From Micropterix aruncella (lineage: Eukaryota > Arthropoda > Insecta > Lepidoptera > Micropterigidae), in NCBI GenBank assembly GCA_944548615.1, contig OX155978.1, positions 8,610,519 through 8,674,518 of the forward strand: 64,000 nt of DNA. The letters run 5' to 3'. This document shows, piece by piece, positions 24,515-35,109 of the stretch. Made by a program: the position numbers and the translations under genes. Under the pieces are notes generated by a model, which did no database searches, was not told the DNA's origin, and worked only from the letters and a program-made list of their open reading frames with translations. Position 1 is the first letter of the stretch. Each line of letters starts with the position of its first letter.

Positions 24515-25252
24515 TTTTCAGTGGGTAACTAACAATAATATGTTCATATCTGACTTATTTTGTATATATATTTCAATTGTGAGAAGCAGATTGGAAACGA
24601 ATGCAGTTATATGGAATCCACATCAGGATCATTATATCACTATGTTGGAAAAAATTCAAAAATGTTTCTTACGATTTATATATTTTAAGCAGTACGGATA
24701 TTATCCGTACTTATACCCTACTAGTTTCCTACTAGGCATGGTGGGCTATAACTCTCTTAAGTTGCGTAGAGAAATGCTCGCCATGGCCTACGTTTTCAAG
24801 CTGATTAGGGGAAGTGTTGATAATCCTAGCATGCTAGCGAAGGTTTGTCTCTTTGTCCCGGACAATTATAATCGTGCTCGCACTCATAATCTATTTGCGG
24901 AGCCGTCCTCGCGCACCAACCTAAGTCGATGGAGTCTGCTTACACGAGCTTTGCGGCACATAAATGCGCTATGTTCGACAGCGCCAGACTTTGATATTTT
25001 TACAGCGAGCCCGCATCTCTTCAAGGTGTGGGCATTGCGCTACTTGTTTATGGCAGAATAATATAAACTGTTTTCACTCTTATGTACTGTAAGTTTGTAA
25101 GTTTTTCTATTCTTAATGCCGGTATTTGTATTTAACGCTTATTTAAACATGTTATGTATGTACTTGTAAGAATTCTATTATTTTTTTTATATTTATGTGT
25201 ATATTGCATATCAACGGATTGGTAGAAACTGTAATGTTGATTTGTTATGAAA

Positions 25253-25295
<43 letters not shown>

Positions 25296-25298
25296 ATT
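24515..25298 (+). mobile_element. LINE 3' end (Jockey/CR1 group) with (TAAA)n tail
   Basis: The element has a C-terminal ORF2 frame, a ~190-bp 3' UTR and a (TAAA)n tail of about 12 units at 25250-25298. Confidence 0.75.
24540..25061 (+). pseudogene. LINE ORF2 C-terminal fragment
   Basis: The frame reads IVRSRLETNAVIWNPHQDHY, LEKIQKCFLRFIYFK, SLKLRREMLAMAYVFKL and ends KVWALRYLFMAE. The RS.LE...VIW.P......LE.IQK.FLR pattern is typical of Jockey-type LINEs after the RT palm. About 170 codons are open. The catalytic domain is missing. Confidence 0.75.
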
Positions 25299-25370
25299 TT
25301 ACTTATATTAACCTAATACACCTTTATTAAGTATTATAACTTTTTACTTTAATTAGATGTATTGATTTTC

Positions 25371-25392
25371 TAACCTAACCTAAACTAACCTA
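25371..25392. repeat. Short CCTAA-type tract
   Basis: TAACCTAACCTAAACTAACC contains two to three units of CCTAA, the complement of the insect telomere repeat TTAGG. Similar tracts are at 25990-26018 and 26130-26146. Too short to call a telomeric array. Confidence 0.5.
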
Positions 25393-25437
25393 TATTTTCT
25401 ATAATAACTAGCTGAATATACACTTATAAATATTTAC

Positions 25438-25962
25438 AGTAAACAAATTAACGACATTAACGATCTCTAAAAACTGTATGCATCTCGTCTATATCTCTTT
25501 CTGTAATAGGGTTTAAAACATTTTCAATTTGACTAAAATATATTGACTATTTCTATTATTAGGTAGGCACATATTAATTATACCTTGACTATTTTTATTT
25601 GCAATATAATCACTAAGACATTTTATTTTACTTTTTGACAACCGTTACATATTTTTTTTGTTATTTTTGACATTACATTTATTAATTTTATACTAAAAAA
25701 CTTATTTTTATCGGTATTTTAAAGAATTAATTACTCTATGTTTTTTATCTACTAAACTAAATGGTGAGACTCGATTAAATTCTACAATAATACCCTCTTT
25801 ATTCTTACGAGTATTTTTTTTTGTTTTGATTATTAATAGAAGATCATTAATGAAGAATTCAATCATATCACGGCCAAATGTAAATGTAATACAACTGTCT
25901 ATACAACTATGTATTAGTTTTTAGGACAATAAATTTGATTTGATTTGATTTGATTTGAAATG
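25438..25962 (+). mobile_element. LINE 3' UTR fragment (family D) with (TTTGA)n tail
   Basis: This is the inverted counterpart of 14785-15300, sharing GGCCAAATGTAAATGTAAT and CTATACAACTATGTATTAG. It ends in about four TTTGA units at 25935-25960. It holds no coding sequence. Confidence 0.8.
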
Positions 25963-26325
25963 AATTCCACTAAATTAATATACCTACTTCCTAACCTAAC
26001 CTAACAGAACCTAACCTATACTAATTATCTTGGTATACACTAAATATGTGTGCTTACTTTGTTTACAATTACAATGATAAATGATTACACTAATAAAATG
26101 ATTTACACTAGATATCTATACTTATGCCCTAACATAACCTAACTTATCTTAACTAGCTCGGTTTACCCTAGTTATTCTAAATAGTGATGTTAATGTAATT
26201 TAGGCTAATAGAATGTTTACTTGGTATAGTTATGCTAATGCTGTTACATATTTATGATAATTATCACTAATAGAGTTTTTAATTTCTCCGTTATAGTATT
26301 TATATTATAAAATATTTAAATAATT
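25963..26325. other. Unassigned AT-rich spacer with CCTAA tracts
   Basis: It contains CCTAACCTAACCTAACAG at 25990-26007 and further imperfect units to 26150. No gene is seen. Confidence 0.4.
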
Positions 26326-26609
26326 TTAATTAGCTCGCCTGGGTAAGTCATTATTTAGGTTGCTTAGTAGTATAGGTTTCAATGTTTTCTTTAATAAGTA
26401 TTTGCTGATTGAGTTGTCTAATTTTATAGAAAAGTGATTGATTAATTTTGGAACAATGAATTCAAGAGTTCTATCGCCGTAATAATAGTTTTGCTTGTTA
26501 TATTTCAAATACCGATTTTCAAGTAGGCGAGTTCTATATACATGATCGGCAGGTATTTGTAACGAACCGTTTTCTTTTAAATACTTATGATGCATACAAA
26601 TACAAATAG
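26326..26609 (-). pseudogene. LINE ORF2 C-terminal fragment
   Basis: The frame reads HHKYLKENGSLQIP, TRLLENRYLKYNKQNYYYG and RTLEFIVPKLIN, then SISKYLLKK and a stop. The layout (TR..., YG.RTL.F..PKL.N, basic end) matches the C-termini of Jockey/CR1 LINEs. Its 5' side is cut by the S660 insertion at 26610. Confidence 0.5.
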
Positions 26610-27243
26610 GAAGCTAATGGGCATTGTTGCAGTTTGGCCACTAAGACCCATGCGTTTAGGATCGGTCAAACGCACGGGTCAACACCTACCCGTCTGCCTC
26701 TACACAGAAGTGGGAGCCTGTGGGCCGGTTTCCCTAGGAGACAATCATTGGGCGCTCCTGGATGATTTACATACCGTGGGACGTCAGCAAATCGATTGTA
26801 CATTCCGACTGACAGCCGGGGGAGTCTAGAAACAGTATTGTTTACTATAGAGTGGAGGTATAACCTTACGTCAACTGCTCTTGTAAGACCATTCGGCTAC
26901 CCGACACCAGGTGAAGAGCCGGGCAAAGGATGCCGTGGTCCGCGATAGATTCGGTAGACACCGTATCACCGCTACGTTAGGGAAGAGGACGCGCACATAT
27001 TTTAGGACGGAAATATCTAATTCCAGACGGAGGTCGTCAGGGGGCGAGGCTGCCCGCTGTTGACTTATCTGGTGCCTCGTCTTAAGGCATTGGTCTCTAA
27101 CGGGCATGTTGACATACTAGACAGTAGAGTTGTTTTGTATCTAAGTCTTCTACGCTCATATCACGGCTGAAAGAACGATCACATTCCGTTATACCAGCCT
27201 GGGGTGACGGGTTCGACCGTTGTAGTCGACACTGCCCCACTGT
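26610..27243 (+). mobile_element. S660 repeat, copy B, with target duplication
   Basis: Both ends are present: GGAAGCTAATGGGC-type start after an A-to-G variant, and a GTTGTAGTCGACA-type end. A duplication ATACAAATAG lies at 26600-26609 and 27244-27253. It is more diverged than the other copies and has small internal deletions. Confidence 0.75.
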
Positions 27244-27253
27244 ATACAAATAG

Positions 27254-27469
27254 AGCGAGGGTCCGGTGCAATGCGCTAATGTTTCTACTATTAAACCATT
27301 CGTACTTCCAAGATATACTCATTGGAGGTCCTAACTTTCTCTCCAGGGCAAACGCAAAGTCCCTTCCGCTTTTAAAACTGAAAGATATCACCATTCCCTT
27401 GTCGCAAAGAGTGAACGATCTTGGTCTATTTGCACATTAACATTTCTCCTGACAATTCTCTACAGTATG
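27254..27469 (+). pseudogene. LINE RT fragment between two S660 copies
   Basis: The frame reads NFLSRANAKSLPLLKLKD then ITIPLSQRVNDLGLF, matching the SR.....LP.......IP....V..LG segment after the FADD motif in some Jockey-like RTs. The next residues (D...L.W) are lost at a stop. It is short and bounded by S660 copies. Confidence 0.4.
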
Positions 27470-28075
27470 GCGGTGTCGACAACAATGGGCGAGCCCGTCA
27501 CCACAGGCTGGTACAACCACAGCTGGCATATGATCATTCTTTCAGCCGTGGGATGAGCGTAGAAGACTTCGGGATAAGAAAATCTACTGTCTATTTAACC
27601 AGCAACCCGTTAGAGACCGACTCCTTACGGCGAGGCACTGGGAAAGGTAACCAGCAGACAGCCTCACTCCCCAACTACCAGGTTTGGCAGGATATCTCCG
27701 TCTGAAATTAACCTTCAGGATACCTCCGTCCTCCCGACTGGTTACGAGTCCGAAGTCGCTTAAGCGACCTCTACCTGCTGTATTACAGCGGTAATTCAGT
27801 TAGAATTTATCGCGGATCTAGGCGTTCTTTGCCCGTAGTGCTACACGGGATCGAATGGCCCACAGTCATTTGAAGAGTGGCATGGCAACAGGTCAACATC
27901 GACCCCCGCCTCTTAGGAAACAGTGTATTTCCATAGTCTCCAGACCCCTTCAGCAATTAGTCAGAATGCACAACCGATTGGCTTCGCTGAACTGTGCGCA
28001 AATCGTTCAGTGGCGCCGGGATGCAATCCCATCGGTAGAAACTGGTCCACCAGCTTTGAAGCCTGAGACGCGTGA
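27470..28075 (-). mobile_element. S660 repeat, copy B2, truncated
   Basis: The GTGTCGACAACAATGGGCG end is at the low coordinate. The GGGAGC end is missing, so it is truncated on the inferred 5' side. It is diverged from the other copies. A LINE tail follows at 28083. Confidence 0.65.
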
Positions 28076-28082
28076 GTCTTTT

Positions 28083-28905
28083 TTTATTTTATTTTTTATT
28101 TTATTTATTTAGGTAAGTAACAGCATGAACTTATAATTAGATACATAATTCTTTTAAAAAAACATGTTCTTATGCCGATTTTAACCTACGCCGTTCGAAA
28201 TTATTTGAAAAATATTTTACAAACTAAATTATGAAACAAAAAATACAATACATCCGTAAATATTTATTAATCAAATGACCGCTAAAGTTGTAGAGTTAAC
28301 CGCAAACATATAAACTTATACAACATAAATTCAAAATAAGCAAATGGGAATACATATATAAGTTATATTATATTTATACATACATATTACAAATCAATAG
28401 TTACTGGCAGTTGTCGCTGCAGCTTCAAGGGCGGTTCGTACTGCCGATTTGAAGTTAATTTTGTTTCTACTATAAATGTCAAGCCCCGTGAATTTATCAT
28501 TATACGTACGTGGCAATCGGTTAAGCATTGAATTGCTCGTGTAGTTAGAATGTCGTCTCGGGGGCTCGAATAACTGTATGGATCGGGTTTTACGTTGCGG
28601 CACCTTCAGAGCGATGCTCGAAACTATGTATGGGCTATCCAGCGTCCCATTGACGATGTCATGTAGCGCAGTCATATCCGCAGCAGTTCGCCGATCCTCA
28701 AGCGACAGCATATTAAAATGCTGTAGCCTATCACGGTAACAGTTAAAAGCGAGATGTTCGCGTCGGGCTATGCACCGGACGAAACGTCTTTGAATCCGCT
28801 CCAGTTGGGCTTTGTGCACGCTATATTGCGGAGACCAAATGGGAGACGCGATTTCAAGAATGCTGCGGACATAGCTGTTGTATAGTGTCAGTCTTACCCT
28901 AGATA
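28083..28905 (-). mobile_element. LINE 3' half (family H)
   Basis: It has an ORF2 C-terminal frame and a ~300-bp 3' UTR ending in TTTTATTTTATTTTT (minus-strand A-rich tail) at 28083-28110. A shorter, nearly identical copy is at 17146-17757. The similarity suggests recent activity of this family. Confidence 0.75.
28394..28900 (-). pseudogene. LINE ORF2 C-terminal fragment
   Basis: The frame reads YNSYVRSILEIASPIWSPQY, LERIQRRFVRCIARRE, LSLEDRRTAADMTALHD and ends LEAAATTASNY. This is the conserved post-palm region of Jockey-type LINEs. It is open to its natural stop. The RT palm is lost by truncation. Confidence 0.75.
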
Positions 28906-28935
28906 ACCTTTTACTCGAGGAGGCTTATGAATAGG

Positions 28936-29215
28936 AGCTAAATTATGAGTTGAGCCGATCCGATAACAAAGTGGATCTTTTGGCACAAGCTGCACGAAAC
29001 CGTTCACCACCGGCAATTCTCTACAACCACTCAAACGATTCCTACCTGTGGTCACAAAGAAATCTATTGCATCTATTGCAGTGGCTTATCTCGATTTATC
29101 AGAGGAACTACTCAACAAACTTGAACGTTTGCAACATGTACTGCTCAAATTAACTACTCAAATCGAAACTCTACGCGAGGTGCTCAAAATAAAATCGTGC
29201 GACTGATGACGTCGA
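28936..29215 (+). pseudogene. Possible small LINE RT relic
   Basis: One frame reads SIASIAVAYLDLSEELLNKL and ERLQHVLLKLTTQIETL, resembling the L..LERLQ region of LINE ORF2. It is short and not otherwise supported. Confidence 0.3.
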
Positions 29216-30049
29216 ATAAATCGAAGTGGACGCCCGATCTATGAGGCTATGACGGTTGCGGGTGCGGCGCTCAATTCACAGCTTACCGACGCTCCAGACC
29301 AAGGTTCAGTCAGGTACAAATTCCGACCGACCAATCGATGAAATACCTTTTATTCAAAAGGCTCCGCGCTGCCTCTACCGCTATGTGGGCGCGCGCAATT
29401 CAACCACAGGTGCGACCGAAAAGTAAGCGCCCATTCACACATGCCTCCTTTTATAATATTACTGTAGCTGTTACCTCGCGTAGAATTTCGAATCGAGTTG
29501 CGAATTGAAGTAGTTTGGCGTTTATTTGCAAACAAGCTACCTTTAGATATATACCTAGTGCAATCATTCCGTCTCAGATGCACTGTCATGTTATTAATTA
29601 AATTATGATTTTTATAAAGGGCGGTAAAAAAGACCTTTTAAGGCCTTCCGTGTTGACGCGACTAAAAATTTAGGTATTTTTGCAATGCCACGCGCCCGCG
29701 CGCTTTCGATATATACATAAATAGGTATACAGCGGCGACAAGGGAATACGTCCCACCGTTGGCAGTGGCCAATTACGAATGACGATTTCGGCTTCACGCG
29801 TCGTCTAATATAGTCGATTTGACTTTTCAATTATAATATAACATATTATCAAATAAATAGTTTTTTATAAAGTAAAAATTAGATTACAATAATAAAATAA
29901 CTTAAGATCACTGTGTTATTTTTTATATCACTCAAAAGTATCTTTAATAAATACAAAAAAAATAATGTTTAGACATAACATTTCTGGTAATTAAGTAATT
30001 TCAAACATTTTTTTCTTATATTTTTTCAAACAATTTTTTTAAATTTTTT
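29216..30049. other. Unassigned spacer
   Basis: GC-richer to 29800, then AT-rich. Two antisense open frames (29350-29589, 29612-29830) have no recognisable motifs. Nothing is called. Confidence 0.35.
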
Positions 30050-30322
30050 TTAAATAGTATGAAAAGCTATGATCATGGTGCGCTATCTAGCGGTTGGTAA
30101 AATGTCCCTGATATTGTTTATTTACGACTCATTACCTACCGCTAGATGGCTCAGCGCGCTCAAACGCTTCTCAAACCTGTATTTAACAGTCAACATCTTC
30201 ATATTTTAAAAAATATATTATTTTTTTTTGTTTTTTTCCAAAAAAAAATATTGAAAGTTGCTTAGTACGTTGTACTGATTCGCCCACAGAAAAAATGCCC
30301 GTGCAGTAATAACACCCCGTAT
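30050..30322 (+). mobile_element. Family Q inverted-repeat element, copy 2
   Basis: The core (TAGCGGTTGGTAAAATGTC, CCTACCGCTAGATGGC) and the right end (AGTTGCTTAGTACGTTGTAC, CCGTGCAGTAATAACACCCC, GTATAC) match copy 3. Here AAAAAATGCCCGTG is continuous, showing the uninterrupted site that carries a family M insertion in copy 3. Confidence 0.6.
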
Positions 30323-30886
30323 ACCTCAGAATTCATCAACTTTCGTGTCGAAGTGATTTGCAGTGCAGGCGGCCTGATTATGGAACTTTTTGCCTTTGTC
30401 ACTGAGACAACATGAAAACCTGAACTTCCCCTCAGACTAACCCCCTTCCCCTCAGACTCCTAGTTTGTCCTTATATCCCATTCCTTCCTTCGATATTGAT
30501 TAGACATATATTATTATTTTCTGTTTTGTTTTCTTTAATATGTTTAATATGTAATTGTATTTATTTAATACGACCACTACTTCATATTATCTTTTTTTCA
30601 ATTTTATTTCATTAAAAACGTATTGTATAAAAATATAAAATATAAAGATGATATATAATTATAACAAAGCCAATGATGTTTTAAATTATTTTTATTACAT
30701 ATATAAGTAAAAAATATGCTAAACAATACGGTAACATATAACGATAATATATAACGATATATAACGATAACAATAATATATAACGATAACGATAACAAAG
30801 CCAATTATGTTTTAAATTATTTACAATACATATTTAAATTATACAATTATTTCATACAATATCATATACTTATTTACAATACATAT

Positions 30887-31485
30887 CTTGAGGTGTCGAC
30901 TACAACGGGCGAGCCCGTCACCACAGGAAGTTTTAACGATTAGTCGTTCTATCGACCTGCAGTGAGCGTAGAAGACTTTGGACAAAACAATCCGACGTCT
31001 AGCTACGCCACAACCTGTAAGAGACCAACGCCTTACCGCGAGGAATGCTACCAGGCGGGCGACACTCGCGCCCTTACTACCAATTGTGACCAGATTTCTC
31101 CGGTCTCTCGATTGGTTCCGAGTTCGAGGTCGCTTGCGCGGTCCTCTCCCTTGCGAAGCGGTGAAACGGTGAATACCGAATCTATCGCGGACCATGGCGT
31201 CCTTTGCCCGCCTCTGAACCGGGATCGGATGGCCAATGGACATTTCAAGAGCAGTCGCCGTAAGGTACGCAACCACCCCCGCTCTATAGGAAACAATACA
31301 GCTTCCAGACTCTCCCGAGTTTGATTCCCAGGGGAAACTGACCAGGGCCAGAGTCCTACCCAGGTTCGCACCCCGTGCATGGAGGCCGTCGGATGGGTGT
31401 TGACCCGTGAGTGTGACCGACCCTGAACACATGGGTCTTCGTGGCCAACCCATCATGGGCCCGTTAGCTCCCATGATGGGTTGGC
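30887..31485 (-). mobile_element. S660 repeat, copy C, with target duplication and end snap-back
   Basis: A duplication CAATACATAT lies at 30877-30886 and 31486-31495. About 75 bp are deleted internally near 31320. At the GGGAGC end, after TTAGCTCCC, 13 extra bases (ATGATGGGTTGGC) repeat in inverted orientation the preceding CCAACCCATCAT, forming a hairpin. Confidence 0.8.
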
Positions 31486-31508
31486 CAATACATATATTGG
31501 CCAACCGA
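31456..31508. repeat. Double palindrome at the end of S660 copy C
   Basis: GGCCAACCCATCATGGG pairs with CCCATGATGGGTTGGCC around a 10-bp loop. Overlapping this, GGTTGGCCAATA pairs with TATTGGCCAACC around a 4-bp centre. Confidence 0.85.
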
Positions 31509-31512
31509 TGGG

Positions 31513-31913
31513 AAGGTTGCCAGGTGAGTCGCGAAAAAATACCGGACAACCCCAAACGGGGTGGGGGGGGGGGGGTGTATGCTAGGTCGCAAAAAAATAG
31601 TATATATTTTTTTTATACTAATATTTTTTATTTATTAATCAACATCACATAAATCAACTAAATTAGTAACAAAATATGACAAAGTCTTTATTAAACAATG
31701 GTATGAATATTATAATCTACTACTTACTTAACAAAATAAAGGTAGGAACTTCAGAAAAAAAATGCCTACTTTTGTAGGCGCTTGTGACCGGTAGTACCGA
31801 CTTTCCTCAAAATACCGGACATTGTTCTGTCCGGTATGACCATTTATTTTTTATCGGACAGGCCTCGAAAATACCGGACTGTACGCTTAAATACCGGACA
31901 TCTGGCAACCCTA
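31513..31913. mobile_element. Possible hAT-like non-autonomous element
   Basis: AAGGTTGCCAGGTG near 31513 and CATCTGGCAACCCT ending at 31913 are inverted partners (12 of 14). AGGGTTGCCA-type ends occur in hAT elements. ATACCGGACA recurs four times between them, once as a palindrome near 31810. A 15-base G run at 31562 lies inside. No 8-bp duplication was identified. Confidence 0.4.
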
Positions 31914-32192
31914 GGTACAATACATATATAAGCAACTGTCAAAAAGGTAGATCCGCAATAGCATTTTGTATATTGTGACCTTATTTTAAAACGAAATGCG
32001 TTAAAATTGCTCGCGGCTAAATTTCGACTAGAAATGCAATCGCAAAATTGCTTATTTTTATTTTACGACAAAACGCTCTTATTTAGTAGCTTTTTCTGAT
32101 ATTATTTTAGATCGTCAAAGAACCGCAATCTGCCCTATTGTTGCTTACCGTGTATGTACAAATAAACAAACAGACTTCATCGTGTTTGTAAG
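31914..32192. other. Unassigned spacer
   Basis: No gene or repeat recognised. Confidence 0.4.
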
Positions 32193-32748
32193 TGTGAGGA
32201 ACCACCCCTCACTAGACTCCAATTTGTTCGGTGTGAGGTGGTGGTGTCAACTTGCGGGTTATCTCCGTATTAAAAGTCGATTTTAGATTATATCAGAAGG
32301 TGTTTATTGTAACGCTTCCCGAATAGGTTATATTGACGCGAAGGTGTTGGTGCGCGTCTGAAGTTACGAGGGTGTATGGATAAGGATTGTATTTGTGCTC
32401 CTAGTATCTCGTACTGGGCACGGCTCAAGTCTGTGGGAATGCAGACTGATGCTTCTCGCCTCGAAAAGGAAAGGAAGGAAAAGGTAACCAAGAAGCCGGG
32501 ACACCGAAGTGTGCCGTCGCTATCTTGGGGACGTAATCACTCGAGGAATGATGCTTTGGTTGCTTTTTCGCCGGTTTATATAGGCCGATAAATGATGCAA
32601 CCCAAAATATTCCGAGCAAATGTATTGTTTCATCGTGCTGATTCATCGCTGCACGAGGTAGCAAAATAGCTGAATTTGTGTCAGTGTAGTTCACTGGAAA
32701 TCAATGCATTTGTTGATTTGCATGTGACGGTACTTAAGGGCCGTTACG
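32193..32748 (-). mobile_element. Solo LTR 3
   Basis: On the minus strand it ends GGAGTCTAGTGAGGGGTGG then TTCCTCACA, like LTRs 1 and 2. Its start region (GTAACGGCCCTTAAG) and middle (GCGAAAAAGCAACC) match the fragment at 63496-63870. A TATATAAACC-type promoter lies near 32575. No clear duplication remains, and the first base pair of the terminal TG appears mutated. Confidence 0.65.
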
Positions 32749-33436
32749 AAACGTCTAAGAAACGAAACGTCTACAAAACGTTCCGAATTTCCTCGCGCAG
32801 ATGTGCGATATATAAAAACGCCTAACATCGTCCTAAATGTCCTTTCCACCCCCTCATGTTTACTTACTCGAAGAGCACTGAACCTCGTGTGAAAACGACT
32901 TTATCCACGCCCATACCCACCACGAACTCCCGTATTTATATGTGGAGGGATTCCGATTTGAAAGTTAATCGATTTTGGGCCCAAATCCAGGAGCAATAAA
33001 CGTATCGGTGGATTATCGTTTCCCATTTAAAACGCAATATCTCTGGCGGGCGCACAGACCACACATGGTGTCATATCTATATGGAAAGGAGGTGGAGGCG
33101 TTTTGCTTTCGCTACCTGAGTGCATTGTATTCGTTTCAAAAGAGAATGGGCATTTTGGGCCCACCTTTTCAATATCTGTAAATCATATACCAACGAAAAG
33201 ATCTCTTTATGTACAACATTTATTACTAAAACGACTGACCTCAATTATGGGTGAAGAACAGTTTCGTGCAGCTTGGGCCGCAAGATCCATTTTGTTTTCA
33301 GATCGGCTCAACTTACGATTCAGCTTTTATGCTTGGCGCCGAAAGGATGCCTCAAATCGCGAAAGTCATTGTTGAGCCGCACATAACCGATACAAGGCAG
33401 TCAATCTTCAAACTTTATCTCAATTGTCTTCACTGT
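32749..33436. other. Unassigned interval, host of the S660 nest
   Basis: Three overlapping short open frames (32975-33448) lack known motifs. The sequence is interrupted at GCGAGGACGTA by the S660 pair and continues after 34829 into a LINE-like end. It may be an old LINE 3' part, but no RT motif is visible. Confidence 0.35.
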
Positions 33437-33447
33437 GCGAGGACGTA

Positions 33448-34818
33448 GGGAGCTAATGGGCCTTGTTGCAGTTTGGCCACGAAGACCCATATATTGAAAT
33501 GTCAACCACAACGGGCGAACCCGTCACCGCAGGACGTTTTAACGATTCATCGTTCTATCGACCGTGCAGTGAGCGTAAAAGACTTTGGACATAACAAATC
33601 CGACGTCTAGCTACGCCACAACCCGTTAGAGACCAACGCCTTACCGCGAGTAGCCAGGTATGTTACCTGGCGGGCGGCACTCGCGCCCTAACTACCAATT
33701 GTGACTAGATTTCTCCGGTCTCTCGATTGGTTCCGAGTTCGAGGTCGCTTGCGCGGTCCTCTCCCTTAAGAAGCGGTGAAACGGAGTGCACCGAATCTGT
33801 CGCGGACCAAGGCGTCCTTTGCCCGACTCTGAACCGGGGTCGGATGGCCAATGGTCATTTCAAGAGCAGTCGCCGTAAGGTAGACAACTACCCCCGCTCT
33901 ATAGGAAACAATACAGTTTCCAGACTCCCCCGATTGTTAGTCGGAGAGCACAGTCGATTGGCTTGCGCCGCTCGGTGCGCAGACCGTCCAGGAGCGCCAG
34001 AGGATTGATTCCCAGGGGAGACTGGTTGACCCAGTGTCCTACCCAGGCTCGCACCCCATGCGTGGAGGCCATCGGATGGGTGTTGACCCGTGAGTGTGGC
34101 CGACCCTGAAACAGAATGGGTCTTCGTGGCCAACTCAGCAAGGGCCCATTAGCTCCCCGAAGACCCATATGTTCAGGGTCGGTCATACTCCGGGTCAACG
34201 CCCATCTGGCGGCCTCCACGCAGAAGTAGGAGCCAGGGTAGGACGCTGGCCTGCGGGCCAGTCTCCCCTAGGGGTCAAACTTCAGGCGCTCCTGGACGGT
34301 TTGCGCACCGTGCGGCGTCAGACAATCGATTGTGCATTCAAACTAACAGCCGGGGGAGTCTGGAAACAGTAATATCTCCTTTAGAGCGGGGGGAATTCTT
34401 AACCTTACGACAATTGCTATTGAAACGACCATTCGGCCACCCGATGAATAAGCTGAGCAAAGGATGCCATGGTCCGCGATAGATTCAGTGTAAACCGTAT
34501 CACCGCTTCATAGGCAGAGGACCGCGCAAGCGACCTCGATCCTGTAACCAGTCAGGAGGCAGGAGGTATCCTGAAGGTTAATTCCAGACGGAGATATCCT
34601 TCCAAACTGGTAGTCAGGGGCGAGGCTGCCCGTTGGGTACCTTTCCCGGTGCCCCGCCGTAAGGCGTTGGCCTCTGACGGTCAGGTGGCCTAACTAGTCA
34701 GTGGATTGTTTTTCGTCCCAAGTCTTCTGCGCTCACCTTACGGGAGACAGAACGATTTATATCGTTAAAACTTTCTAAGGTGGCGGCTTCGCCCGTTGTA
34801 GTTGACAGCTCTAGTTGG
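33448..34818 (+). mobile_element. S660 repeat, copy E, hosting copy D
   Basis: An 11-bp duplication GCGAGGACGTA lies at 33437-33447 and 34819-34829. The copy is split after its first 45 bp by copy D. Removing D and one duplication leaves about 693 bp. It begins GGGAGCTAATGGGCC and ends GTTGACAGCTCTAGTTG. Confidence 0.85.
33493..34157 (-). mobile_element. S660 repeat, copy D, nested in copy E
   Basis: A 13-bp duplication CGAAGACCCATAT lies at 33480-33492 and 34158-34170. The copy is 665 bp and complete. At its GGGAGC end, 34141-34130 reads TTGCTGAGTTGG on the minus strand, an A-box-like sequence, and about 40 bases further GGGTCAACACC resembles a B box. Confidence 0.9.
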
Positions 34819-34829
34819 GCGAGGACGTA

Positions 34830-34905
34830 AAGGAAGAGATAGCACTGATGACCCATCTCCCCTATACTACCTGGCGTAGTTTCAACAGACTAAGGGTGGG
34901 TGTGA
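34830..34905 (+). pseudogene. Possible end of a LINE ORF2
   Basis: A frame reads PYTTWRSFNRLRVGVTR. A WRS.NRLR.GV.RC stretch closes the ORF2 of some R1/I-type LINEs. ATGAAATGAAATGAAATT follows as a possible tail. Very short. Confidence 0.35.
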
Positions 34906-35109
34906 CAAGATGAAATGAAATGAAATTAAATATATTGTTTGAATCATGCTGTCATTTATGGTGATAATGCAGTAGATTATGTCTCTCATTATTCCCTGTT
35001 ATCGCAACAGATTGACAATTTTACTTATTTTTTAAATTTAGTAATAACCAATTATATTAATTAATAACATTATTCATTATTATACCTAACATGTCTAGCA
35101 AATTACATT

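Noticed and set aside
30839..31555. 238-codon minus-strand open frame across S660 copy C
   Set aside because: It runs through the repeat and its flanks, has no domain, and is not conserved in the other copies.
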